Shown here one piece after another: positions 21,169-34,000 of a stretch of 64,000 bases of DNA. The position numbers were made by a program, and so were the translations under genes. Position 1 is the stretch's first letter, and the number at the start of each line of letters is the position of its first letter. The notes under the pieces were generated by a model that worked only from the letters and a program-made list of their open reading frames with translations, had not been told where the DNA came from and searched no databases. Source of the DNA: Alentia gelatinosa (Eukaryota > Annelida > Polychaeta > Phyllodocida > Polynoidae); contig OX465584.1 in the NCBI GenBank assembly GCA_950022655.1, positions 1,497,694-1,561,693 on the forward strand. The letters are read 5' to 3'.

Positions 21169-24100
21169 CTGTCAAATAAAAACATCAGCTGTCAAAACAT
21201 GGTCATCATCTGTCAAAATGTAGCTAAATAGAAAGTACAGTCAACTCTCACATAACGACCACCTCACTAATACAGCCACCCTGCGACTACGAGTCGTCTA
21301 TATACATGTGTTGAGAAGGGTCGTCTATATACATGTGTTGAGGAGAAGGGTCGTCTATATACATGTGTTGAGAAGGGTCGTCTATATACATGTGTTGAGG
21401 AGAAGGGTCGTCTATATACATGTGTTGAGAAGGGTCGTCTATATACATGTGTTGAGGAGAAGGGTCGTCTATATACATGTGTTGAGAAGGGTCGTCTATA
21501 TACATGTGTTGAGAAGAAGGGGGGCTCACTCACCTATTCGGCGCAGGAGCAGGTCTCGACACAGGTGGATGTCGTTCTCGATGCTGATCACGATGAACAT
21601 GGCCTCCCCCTGGTGTCAAAAACAACAAGTAACATGCCCGTCAATCCCAAGTTTGTTTGTTTGGGTAGTTTAACATCCAATTTGTTCAATTAGACTTCAA
21701 TCCCGAGTACTACTTATCCGTAAATAATTAGTCAACTACAAGGAGAATACTGGCACACAGATCAAAATCATGGTAATGTTGTATTTATGACTCACCTTTT
21801 GACTAAATGGTTTTTTGTAAATTATTAGGAATTTGATCTAAGCAACATGCATTGTTTATATAGAATAGTTCCTGTAATGCCCGTCAGGAGGCTGCAAAAG
21901 CTGCATTCTACTGAGTAGATTCCAGCTTCCCAGAATCTACTCCGTAGCAATCTGTAGACTCCATAGGTTTAGTATGGAGACTTTGTATTAGGTGAGTAAT
22001 AAAATACTAGATAAGGAGTGGCAGGAGCCAACCGGTAGACAGACGACGCCATAAGGAGTGGCGGGAGCCAACCGGCAGACAGACGACACAAGATAAGGAG
22101 TGGCGGGAGCCAACCGGCAGACAGACGACACAAGATAAGGAGTGGCGGGAGCGAACCGGCAGACAGACGACACAAGATAAGGAGTGGCGGGAGCCAACCG
22201 GCAGACAGACGACACAAGATAAGGAGTGGCGGGAGCTAACCGGCAGACAGACGACACAAGATAAGGAGTGGCGGGAGCCAACCGGCAGACAGACGACACA
22301 AGATAAGGAGTGGCGGGAGCCAACCGGCAGACAGACGACACAAGATAAGGAGTGGCGGGAGCTAACCGGCAGACAGACGACACAAGATAAGGAGTGGCGG
22401 GAGCCAACCAGCAGACAGACGACACAAGATAAGGAGTGGCGGGAGCTAACCGGCAGACAGACGACACAAGATAAGGAGTGGCGGGAGCGAACCGGCAGAC
22501 AGACGACACATGATAAGGAGTGGCGGGAGCCAACTGGCAGACAGACGACACATGATAAGGAGTGGCGGGAGCTGACCTTGTCGTTCTTCTGGCTGAGGAT
22601 GGTGCGCGCCGATGGACGCTTGTCGAGGACGCGCGCGCCTGCGTTCTCCACGATCTCCTGTAGCACCTTCCGGCTTGGCACGACGGACGGTGTCACGTAG
22701 AACGTCATACCCTGCCAGCAACAAGCAACAACAACATAAACACCTTGTGAGAGAGTTCTCCATTCATTGCTGGGGCTTAATGTAACTACAGAATGATGAA
22801 TAATGCATCGTACCTCAACACGGAGTCTCACTATAAAATACTGTACCATACCTCAACAAAGAATCTCACTTTACATAGTCAACATTTCTCAATTTTAATC
22901 TCTGCGACTCTTTGTTCAGAAACATGCAGCTAATGAATCACCGGGAAGATCTGTATACAGAAGTGAACAAAAGCAATAACCTAATCAGACTACGTCAAGG
23001 TGTTTCAGTGCAGAGCGCCATTGCGGTGAGGTGAGGACGTAGCGGGAACCGGACAACTTACATTGAACAGCGGTTTCTCGTGAGCCCGCGCCAGTGACCG
23101 CTGTAAGCTGAAGTTGAGCTCGCTCTCCAGTCGCAGGTCTTGAAGCACAAAATTCGTCTCATCTGTGGATAAGAGCGTCGCCGTTAGACAGATGTCAGTG
23201 TGTAGTTTGTAATCGTTATAAAATGGTTTGTTTTTTCTTAAGCTTTTATTTACCCTTGAGTTAAGTTATAGGTTGGATAACTAGGTATGGCAGAACGCCA
23301 TCAGGCGAATATAATATGTCAATATTATTTACATGTGACTGAATAAAACAAAGAAACATAAAACCTCTCCTGTGTTCCTGACTCTCAAGCGAGATTTGGG
23401 AGCCATTCAGTGCCTACAGACTGGACTTGAAGTGTCAGGGCAGACAACGAAATTACATTATATTCACAGACACTAATCGGTGGTATCCTGGCCAGGCGGC
23501 GGTGAACAATGAGAGATGACGCGTCCGCCCGTGTAATACGAGGTCAACCTCGAGTGGTTTATAGAGCCATCGTTTGTTGTATTTATTATCCATCTTTTCG
23601 ACTAAATTAAACCCAGCAATTGCCATCCTAAAGAGTATAACGATGGGGACTATTTCTTTGCTCTATAGCACAAAATATATGTGTGTGTATTGTCATGTAG
23701 TAATATGTGAAACCATAGTTATGGTGACAATACAAGGTAGATTTATGAGTTGTTTCAGAGAAATTTGTTGTGAACGAGCCAGCACGGCGAGTTCAGAACG
23801 AATTTCTCCGAAACAACGAGTAAATCTACCCCGTATTGGCACCATCACTATGGTTTCATATTATTATATACCTTAACTCGGTCTTAATTCGCTAAAGCTG
23901 ACCGTAATTCGACGTCAAAGTCACAACTCTCAAACACGATGTGTACGCTAGCAGACATGCCGGATGTTGATAACCGGAAGTGATCACCGTGCAGGCGCGA
24001 ATACATTAAACCGCCACATTAATTAACGCAGGGTCACCCTGCTACGCTCGATCGTCCTGTCGGACAGCTACACTCGAGCGATGCAGTGTCTCTGCTATTT

Positions 24101-25002
24101 GTTGACATCGACCCGTCGCCCGCTCGGCCTGTGAATGTATCGAAATCGATATTTCTCGCATATCTAAGCTATCTAAAGTGTATCACTCGGTTCGTTATCG
24201 TATTCCACCTCGATGTTTGATGTATTTTCACACTAACTCGCTCCGTGGTTACTGTACAACGCCATTGAACTCGCGAAGTGAAGCGTTCCGCCATTTTTGA
24301 ATCTTGCACCTAGAATTCTGTTGTCGGACTCTCGTCCAATCAAAATGCGTTATTTCTTCAAAACGTGCAATATGTAGCTCAAAGTGTGCAGGTAAGGTTC
24401 AAAGCGTGCAATTTGTCACTCAAAGCGTGCAATCTGTTGATATCCAAAGGCACCAGTTCAACGTTTCACAGCGTACAGTGCAATCTGTGTATAGTTACTA
24501 TACCCCAAGGAGCAGTATGTATTTACTCTGACATAGGTATATAATAATATCAAAATAAAACATTGAAATTATATATATCCTTTGATTTAAAGGTATTTCT
24601 AATGGTACGCACCCGGGGTTTAGTTTGCGTATGAGACGCATCTTATGCGTGGGAATTTAGGGTACTTTCTTTTAAAACAAGGACAACTATTCATATTCTG
24701 AAAATGACAAAGTGGAAGCTGATATCCCTGTACATTGAGTATGGAGAGTTCACTTACAGACACTTATCACTGCAGATATGACAGAGACAGACTTTACCCG
24801 GGAACTTGAGTAAACTCACAGACAGACACACAGACAGACAGACACACAGACAGACACACAGACAGACAGCAGAGACACAGACAGAATCAGACAGACACAC
24901 AGACAGACAGCAGAGACACAGACAGAATCAGACAGACAGACAGACAGACAGACAGACACACAGACAGACACACAGACAGACAGCAGAGACACAGACAGAA
25001 TC

Positions 25003-25050
<48 letters not shown>

Positions 25051-28000
25051 TTTACCCAGGAACTTGTTCTCCACGGCGCTCTGCTCGACCCACTCGGGCG
25101 TGACCACGTGCCGCACCACGCCCATCGCCGACAGGAACTTGACGGTCCTCGCGATACCACGCGAGACCAGGTGAGTCACTCCGGGGCGGGCCAGGCTCGT
25201 CACGTGACCGCCCAGCCTCTCCACCAGCTGCAACGTCACAACATGGAGCATGTCAGGGCGGATACATCCAATATACCAGCCTTGTCCCAATAATGTTTCA
25301 ACATTTGTTCACAGGTCTGTAAGAACACACCAGAGTGAAACAATTTTGTTGTTGGCCCAACACCACTGAAACAGCAGATTTCCTTATATAGAACTGCATC
25401 GAGAATTGTATAAATAGACATTACTATATACCCATGCCGTATACTGTAGATACGCACCGTTTCGGCATATGACGTAAAAATACTGTACAGACCACTGGTC
25501 CATACACTAAAATACGGACCACCTAGCCATACACATTTATTAAAATTTTGGTTGTTAATTAAATTGATTTTTTTTTAAATTTCGGGTATATAGTAAATAT
25601 ATAACATACAACCATGCTTGTACAAGTCACAAAACTCGATGCTAATTTACCGTTTGTACGTAACTCGGCGTTTACACGAGTTCCGTACAAACCGTAAGTT
25701 AGCATCTCGTTCTGTGACTTGTACAGCATGGTCAGGACGTTCTATATAAATACTCCACAAGTTTGGATGTGCCCAAATCGTCATCGAGGCGAAGCCGAGT
25801 GACGATTATGGCACATCCAAACCAGTGAAATATTGTCCAGTTTATGATTCTATCGAGGTATCTAATGTGTGGCAGTCACCCAATACAGTTAGCTCAAATG
25901 TGCAAAATCTATCGATAGTAACAACTCGCCTTGGTCCGCAACGGGCGACACACAGACAGGCCGGGTGTGCCCGTTGCACATGCAAGAAGATATTTAGATG
26001 AACCTTACTCTCCTAATCGTACATGGATGCCAGTTGGGGTCAGCAAAAAATTCCTACATGGGGACTGAGGCCAGTCTATGTATCATCCAAAACGCACATG
26101 GTGTATGGGGAATCCCCATCACTCTCCTAGCAGATCGTTGGGCATGGACTGGCATTATAAGACATCTAGATGTCTGCTATGAGAGTGGGTATATGAGTAG
26201 TTCTGCACTAAATGGGGTACTTTTCAAAGAAAATCATTTAAGAAAGATTACCACACTAGCAGTTCTATATTCTGCAAAATATCTTTACAAGTTCATTAGG
26301 CATTCCTTTGATATTTTCTTTTAGAATTGGTAATGCTTTAATAACTCACATGACACATGACACATTTTAAAAGCCAATCAGATGTTAGTACTTTAGTTAG
26401 CCCTTGTTCGTAGGAGCATTTCCTACCATCCTACAGCTCTAGGTTGGAGCACTGGGATCCATAGGCCCTCTAACTGAGTGTGCTGTGGGTAGCTAAATTC
26501 GGAATTTTGAAAGATTACAGAGCAAGTCTATCTAAGATTTAGGTTTTAGGAAACCTGGAGTCTATTTTGTTCTCAAAACACACAATTTCTTGAAATTTTC
26601 ATCACTTTGAGACTAAAATGAAAATCCTACATGTAGGCAAAATCCTACAAACTGGCATCCCTGCTATAGTAATCGTAGTCGCTTGCCAGCTTCCGCCACT
26701 TCTAACCAGTGTGTGTCTAAGACTACGATTCGGAGAGTGATGTTAATTCACATATTTTCCCACATGCACAACGGGAACATCCTTCACGATATCCGGTTTG
26801 TAGCCTACAGTGTCGATAAACAGTGTCGACATGGAGGGGTTGTGACTCGACGACTCAATAAATGTCATATCCTGATCGAATTGAGGTAAGTAACAAGAGC
26901 TAACTGTGCATAGTCAAATAGAATCATTGGCCTTTAAAAGGCCAAATAAGCAGGTGGACGCATTTATAACTACAAGTAGCTTAACACATGTTTAAAATTG
27001 TTGAATGAAAATATTTTGATGTCTTTATTCTAATGAATGAAGGGAGGGAGGGAGGGAGGGAAGGAGGGAGGGAGGGAGGGAGGGAGGGAGGGAGGGAGGG
27101 AGGGAGGGGAGGGAGGGAGGGAGGGAGGGAGGGAGGGCATCCATGAATAGGGAAGGGCCTGTATTGATTGGATATTTAAAGCCCTACTCCTCTGTGAACT
27201 CAGCAGGTCATGGCTCAATGCACACATATATTTAGCTACCTGAGAACATAGGAAACGTTTTCAGATAGCTTCATGGTGATAGCTTCATGGATGAGTGCAC
27301 ACAGACCTGTCTGCATGCTCCTTAGCCATGTGGGGGACAAAACTTTGTTTCTATGTACACCAATAAAGTAGGTCAAGCCGATATCTGGTGGTAAATCATA
27401 TTGCAAATAATTTTACAAACCAATATCATTTGACTGGGTCTTGACTGATTCCTAGAACAAAGTTATGAACCATTTTTACTTCTATTTGTGTGTAAATATC
27501 CTGAATAAACCATCCACTCATACACCTGCTGCCTCCCCTCCCCCCCCCCCCCCCTTACATTATGAGATTTAGAAAAAAATACATGAATAGCACCTCAAAT
27601 ATGTATTTTACCAAAATAATGACACTTCCTAGGGTGTAAGCAACTGTTAGTGCCACTTATGGAGATGGTTAATGTTACACTAATGCTCACTATAAATCAA
27701 TATTGAGTAAACATCTGTTTGAGTATTTCACCCAAAATCCCCCCCCCCCCCCCCACTTTTAACAAATACTTGAATATCTCAGCAAATATAGAATCTACCT
27801 AGAAAATTCCACTTCCTAGCACCTACTGTTTTTTATTCTCTTTCAAAAGAGGCATATTATATTATGATTGAACCAGTTTAACAGGTAGAAATATGTCCAT
27901 AAAGGAGTTCTTAAAAATGGACCTGTGAATCATAAAGTCCCCTCAAACTGAAATCTCTTTTTTACTGAAAATACATGTCAAAATACTAAGTACTAAAACT

Positions 28001-31000
28001 GTCAGATATTGTATGGCCATAAAAGCCTGTCTAAAACAGAAACCATATTCCTATCTCTACTTAGTGAGCTAAAGTGTTTGTAGTGAGACTTTGGGATTAG
28101 GAGTATTGCCTTAATCGCTGAGGCAACTTACCACCCCTCTCTCACACTGGGGCACAGTAATAATATAGATTAACTAATACACTTCCCTCGCCATACCTTA
28201 CTAAGACAGTGATAATACAAAGTATGCAATATGCATCCCGCACCATACCTCACTGAGACAGCGATAATACAAGGTGCACAATACGCGTCCCTCGCCATAC
28301 CTCACTGAGACAGCGATAATACAAGGTGCACAATACGCGTCCCTCGCCATACCTCACTGAGACAGCGATAATACAAGGTGCACAATACGCGTCCCTCGCC
28401 ATACCTCACTGAGACAGCGATAATACAAGGTGCACAATACGCGTCCCTAGCCATACCTCACTGAGACGCAGCATTTCCTTCTTCCTCAGGGTGGTGATGA
28501 GCACGACAGGCGCACCGTCCGTGTAGAATGGTGGAGAGGCGCCATTTGTCCCATTGTTGTCAAAGCGCGTCCTCTTTGCCTCAGTCTGCTGCTGCTCCAT
28601 CTGTCGTTTGATTTCCGCCGCTCGCAGCACTGCACTGGGCACGAACGTCTACAAAACATGATTAAACGTCACGCGATGTAGAAATCATCCCCTTGGACAA
28701 TAACTCTGTGATGTGATGCTGATAGTTTACACAGCCCCTATAACATCACATAATAAAGGTAATTCCAATTCACCACTTGCACATAAGCGTGGCGCGACAG
28801 TCGCCAGTCGCTGGTTCCTGTGCACCTGATATGTACAAGCAGCGGACCAGCGAAATTTCCGCACTTCAGAGCGAGGCGAGCACTGTAGAAGTGAAGCCAG
28901 TACCATAGGCACTGAGTTGACTAAAAATGTAATTTGTTGTTGTGTCGTGAATAGTTGGCCGATTTTTATAAATCAAATATTGTTAGAAAGCCAACACTTG
29001 GGCCTATTTGTTGGTATAATATCATATACCTGTGTTTTGGCTAAGATTTCCAGACCTAGATTGAACATCATGATTATTTTGGTAAAAAAAACCACAAACA
29101 TGTTACCTTCCTGTTTTCACAGCGTTTTGATGAAAAATCTATCGCGATGACCTATAGAAATAAACATCCTATCTTCTTGAGAATTTCAAGACGATTAAAA
29201 TGATACCAATATTACCAGATTGTGATAGATATTTCCTGAGGTAATGGACTAATACTGCATCTGTTAATTGTCAGGAAATCTGTGAGTTTGTCAGAAAAAA
29301 TCTAAGTTTTGAAGCTATCACAGGAAAACGTAGGCAATGCATAGGTGTATTATATATACCAACGAATAGTTTAGAGTCTTAGCTTTCTAACAATTCTTTA
29401 TTTATAAAGATCGGCCTGTTATACACAAAGCCAGAGCAAGTCACATATTTTCAAGTTAGAAAAAAAGGTTAGATTTTTTATGACAAATTTTCCAGATTTC
29501 CTGACAATTCACTGATGCAGTATTAGTCCATTACCTCAGGAAATATCTATCACAACCTGGTAATATTGGTATCATTTTAATCGTTTTGAAGTGCCTAAGA
29601 AGGTAGGATGTTTATTTGTATATGCCATCGCTGTAGATTTTTAATTAAATCGCTGTGAAAACAGGAAGGTAACATATTTTAATGTTATTCATTTAAACAA
29701 TTTCGATTTTTATTCTATGACAGGATATTTTATCCATAACACAGATATATCATGTATATCCCAACAGATAGGCCCAAGTCTTAGCTTTCTAAAAATGTAT
29801 TGTTTATACAAATCAGCCCATTAGTGTAGATGTGAGAGCGATTTCCATTTTTCATGTTAGAGAAACACTAGTATTTTTATCATTGCTCAAGACTCAATGC
29901 AGAGGGCTTGCCTCGTTTTCGATTGACGTGCATAGGCGGCCATTACAAGATGGCGCCAGTGTGAAGAGGGTCAATAGCTATAGCATGGAAAGTCTTTACT
30001 TCCTGGACTTGGGTTTACAGGAATTATACAAAGTATGTATCACTTAATATCTAATTATCTGGAAGAAATAACAGCAAATGTCTAACTAGATTGAACTATC
30101 TAACATATGTTATGGACTTACCTTCCAGGCCTCTTTAGAGATGCGTATCGGGGTCTTCCATCCTTCTGTTGAACAAACACCGTAATATGACTTTATACAT
30201 GACGATTACAACCTGTGAGGTGAGCGCCATCTTGTAGTGAGTGTTTCCCAGAGGGTGGCAGAGGTTCCCTGCTGAAAACGCCTCCGAGAATACCCACTAC
30301 CTCCCACAACACCCACTACCTCCCACAACACCCGCTATCTCCCACAACACTCACTACCTCCCACAACACCCACTACCTCCCACAACACCCGCTACCTCCC
30401 ACAACACTCACTACCTCCCACAACACCCACTACCTCCCACAACACCCGCTACCTCCCACAACACCCACTACCTCCCACAACACCCGCTACCTCCCACAAC
30501 ACCCGCTACCTCCCACAACACCCGCTACCTCCCACAACACTCGCTACCTCCCACAACACCCACTACCTCCCACAACACCCACTACCTCCAACAACACCCG
30601 CTACCTCCCACAACACCCACTACCTCCCACAACACCTGCTACCTCCCACAACACCCACTACCTCCCACAACACCCACTACCTCCCACAACCTCCCACAAC
30701 ACCTGCTACCTCCCACAACACCCACTACCTCCCACAACACCTGCTACCTCCCACAACACCCGCTACCTCCCACAACATCCGCTACCTCCCACAACACCCG
30801 CTACCTCCCACAACACCTGCTACCTCCCACAACACCCACTACCTCCAACAACACCCACTGCCTCCCACAACCCCGCTACCTCCCACAATACTCCACTACC
30901 TCCCACAACACTCCACTACCTCCCACAACACTCCACTACCTCCCACAACACCCGCTACCTCCCACAACACTCCACTACCTCCCACAACACTCACTACCTC

Positions 31001-34000
31001 CAACAACACTCCACTGCCTCCCACAACCCCGCTACCTCCCACAACACCAGTTACCTCCCACAACACCAGTACCTCCCACAACACTCCACTACCTCCCACA
31101 ACACTCACTACCTCCAACAACACCCACTATAAGCATATTTCATTACAACCTTACATTCATTACTGGCACTAGATAAACGTTAAACGGCACCCTGTTTTAG
31201 AATTATTCCATTTTTTATTATTATTTCTTTACAAATCATTGTTAACTCTTACCTTAAATGATAAGCATTGATGTTAGTAGGGATCAGAAATTGGAATATG
31301 TGTTCAATGCGGCAGTTGGTGCGTCAGAGACCACGTGGAGGCACCTCGGTGTGAGGCACAGCAGCGGACAGAGGGCCCGTGGCCAGCTCCAACCACTATT
31401 CCTTTGTTTGTGAATGAGGTTCGATTAATATTATCTTTGTTTTACACAAAGAAAGAGAATTCTATAAACTGAATATGAAAACGTGGATATGATGCTGAAA
31501 GCTGCTCACCCATGAGGTGTGCGACTCGCCAGGTCTCCATGCGGAAGGGGTCCTCCTGTGTAAACTGCTGGTACGCCATGTTGATGGGCAGCTTCAGGGC
31601 CTCCAGTTTGCCGAGCAGCAGATCCGTCAGCCACTGCACATTGACCACCGGGATGCGCCACTCCAGGGCCCGCTGGTACTTATCTCCTCCGGGACTGAAA
31701 TCAGTAATACACCTCGTTAACCACCCTGAATGTACCCAATGTCATGACGGGGGGTCAGCGTGACTGAAATCAGTAATACACCTCGTTAACCACCCTGAAT
31801 GTACCCAATGTCATGACGGGGGGTCAGCGTGACTGAAATCAGTAATACACCTCGTTAACCACCCTGAATGTACCCAATGTCATGACGGGGGGTCAGCGTG
31901 ACTGAAATCAGTAATACACCTCGTTAACCACCCTGAATGTACCCAATGTCATGACGGGGGGTCAGCGTGACTGAAATCAGTAATACACCTCGTTAACCAC
32001 CCTGAATGTACCCAATGTCATGACGGGGGGTCAGCGTGACTGAAATCAGTAATACACCTCGTTAACCACCCTGAATGTACCCAATGTCATGACGGGGGGT
32101 CAGCGTGACTGAAATCAGTAATACACCTCGTTAACCACCCTGAATGTACCCAATGTCATGACGGGGGGTCAGCGTGACTGAAATCAGTTATACACCTCGA
32201 TAACCACCCTGACTGTACCCAATGTCATGAGGGGGGTCAGCGTGACTGAAATCAGTAATACACCTCGTTAACCACCCTGAATGTACCCAATGTCATGACG
32301 GGGGGTCAGCGTGACTGAAATCAGTTATACACCTCGTTAACCACCCTGAATGTACCCAATGTCATGATGGGGGTTCAGCGTGACTGAAATCAGTTATACA
32401 CCTCGTTAACCACCCTGAATGTACCCAATGTCATGACGGGGGGTCAGCGTGACTGAAATCAGTAATACGCCTCGTTAACCACCCTGAATGTACCCAATGT
32501 CATGACGCGGGGGGGGGGAGTCAGCGTGACTGAAATCAGTTATACACCTCGATAACCACCCTGAATGTACCCAATGTCATGATGGGGGGGGTCAGGACCC
32601 GGGTCAGTTATAGGTGGTTTGGATCTAGTTCCAAACATGAAAAGAGAATGTTCACGGGCTTGTGGTTTCGATTCTATACTGAATTCTCATCAGGTGTCGT
32701 AGGGACTCGCTGTGCGAAAGTCTCTATCGATGGTTGATTGTCAGCCATATTAGGTGTAAATTTTAACATAAGAAGACATCTTTTTGTCATCTTGCGTCAC
32801 ACTCTCAAGGCTTGTAATGGGGTTGGGTTAGAGTGTACCTCAGGGTAATCATGTGAATAAGAATATTTTATTACCGCGTTCTCCAGGGAGTGGGCGGCGT
32901 CTAAAAACATTTTTTTAGACACTGCCCACTTTCCGGAGAATGCGGTAACAAAATATTTTTATTCACAGTTCTTCAAGCTTAGGTATGGCAATTCCACTTT
33001 TTTGTCTGACAAAGTCAGTTTTCCTAGACATTTTTCAAAATTCGTTTTCCCTGAATTTTCCAAAATTCCCAGACAATTCTCTGACCTGAAAAAGAGCCCC
33101 AGAAGAGAGCCATGACATATATAGCCGTACGTCATAGTGTGACGTACTGGGTATGGTATTACATGACCAGCTAGAATTTGGCCATTTTCAGGTATACAGG
33201 AATGATAAGAAAACGAGCTGACCGTCTTAGTACATCAGAATACTCGATCAGATACCTTCCTCTGCCTTCGAAATTGGGCTGTATCTGATCAATAATTTGA
33301 CGGTGTGAGTTTGCTGTACGTGGGCAGTTCCTCATGAGGTGAGAACTTACTGTTTACAGATGAGCGCCGAGTTGGAGTGCGTCATGTAGCCCGTGTAGCG
33401 AGCTCCCAGAGCCAGCACCATCTGCTTGACCCGCGCCCGGTCGTCGCCCTCAAAGTTAGTCACACTCAGAATCTGAAAACATCAACAGAATGTCTATTTT
33501 TAACATCCCAGCTGAGGGTATAGAGATTCAACAGACTACTTCACCCACACAACGGATACCCACACCCACACCACATAGACATGGTATGAGAAGGATGGCC
33601 TTTGTCATAACAGTAAGTCTACCACTGCTGGGGATGAAGGAGAAAGGTGGCTGTACACCACACCACATAGACATGGTATGAGAAGGATGGCCTTTGTCAT
33701 AACAGTAAATCTACCACTGGGGATGAAGGAGAAAGGTGGCTGTACACCACACCACATAGACATGGTATGAGAAGGATGGCCTTTGTCATAACAGTAAGTC
33801 TACCACTGCTGGGCTTCACCCACACTTCACCCACACAAGGGGAAACTCACACCACACCATGCACACCATGTTGTTATATGTTGTGCTTGGGGTGGTGGCA
33901 GCACAGAGTGATGTATTTAAAGAATTGAATGATGAACTGCAAACAAAAAGGCCCGTGTACTGGTCTAGACAGGAATTTTCACTGTATAAGGATGCAACTT

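Noticed and set aside
30241..31176. 311-codon plus-strand open frame rich in Pro, His and Thr
   Set aside because: It is the 19-bp intronic array read in rotating frames and lies antisense within PTIP intron 12.
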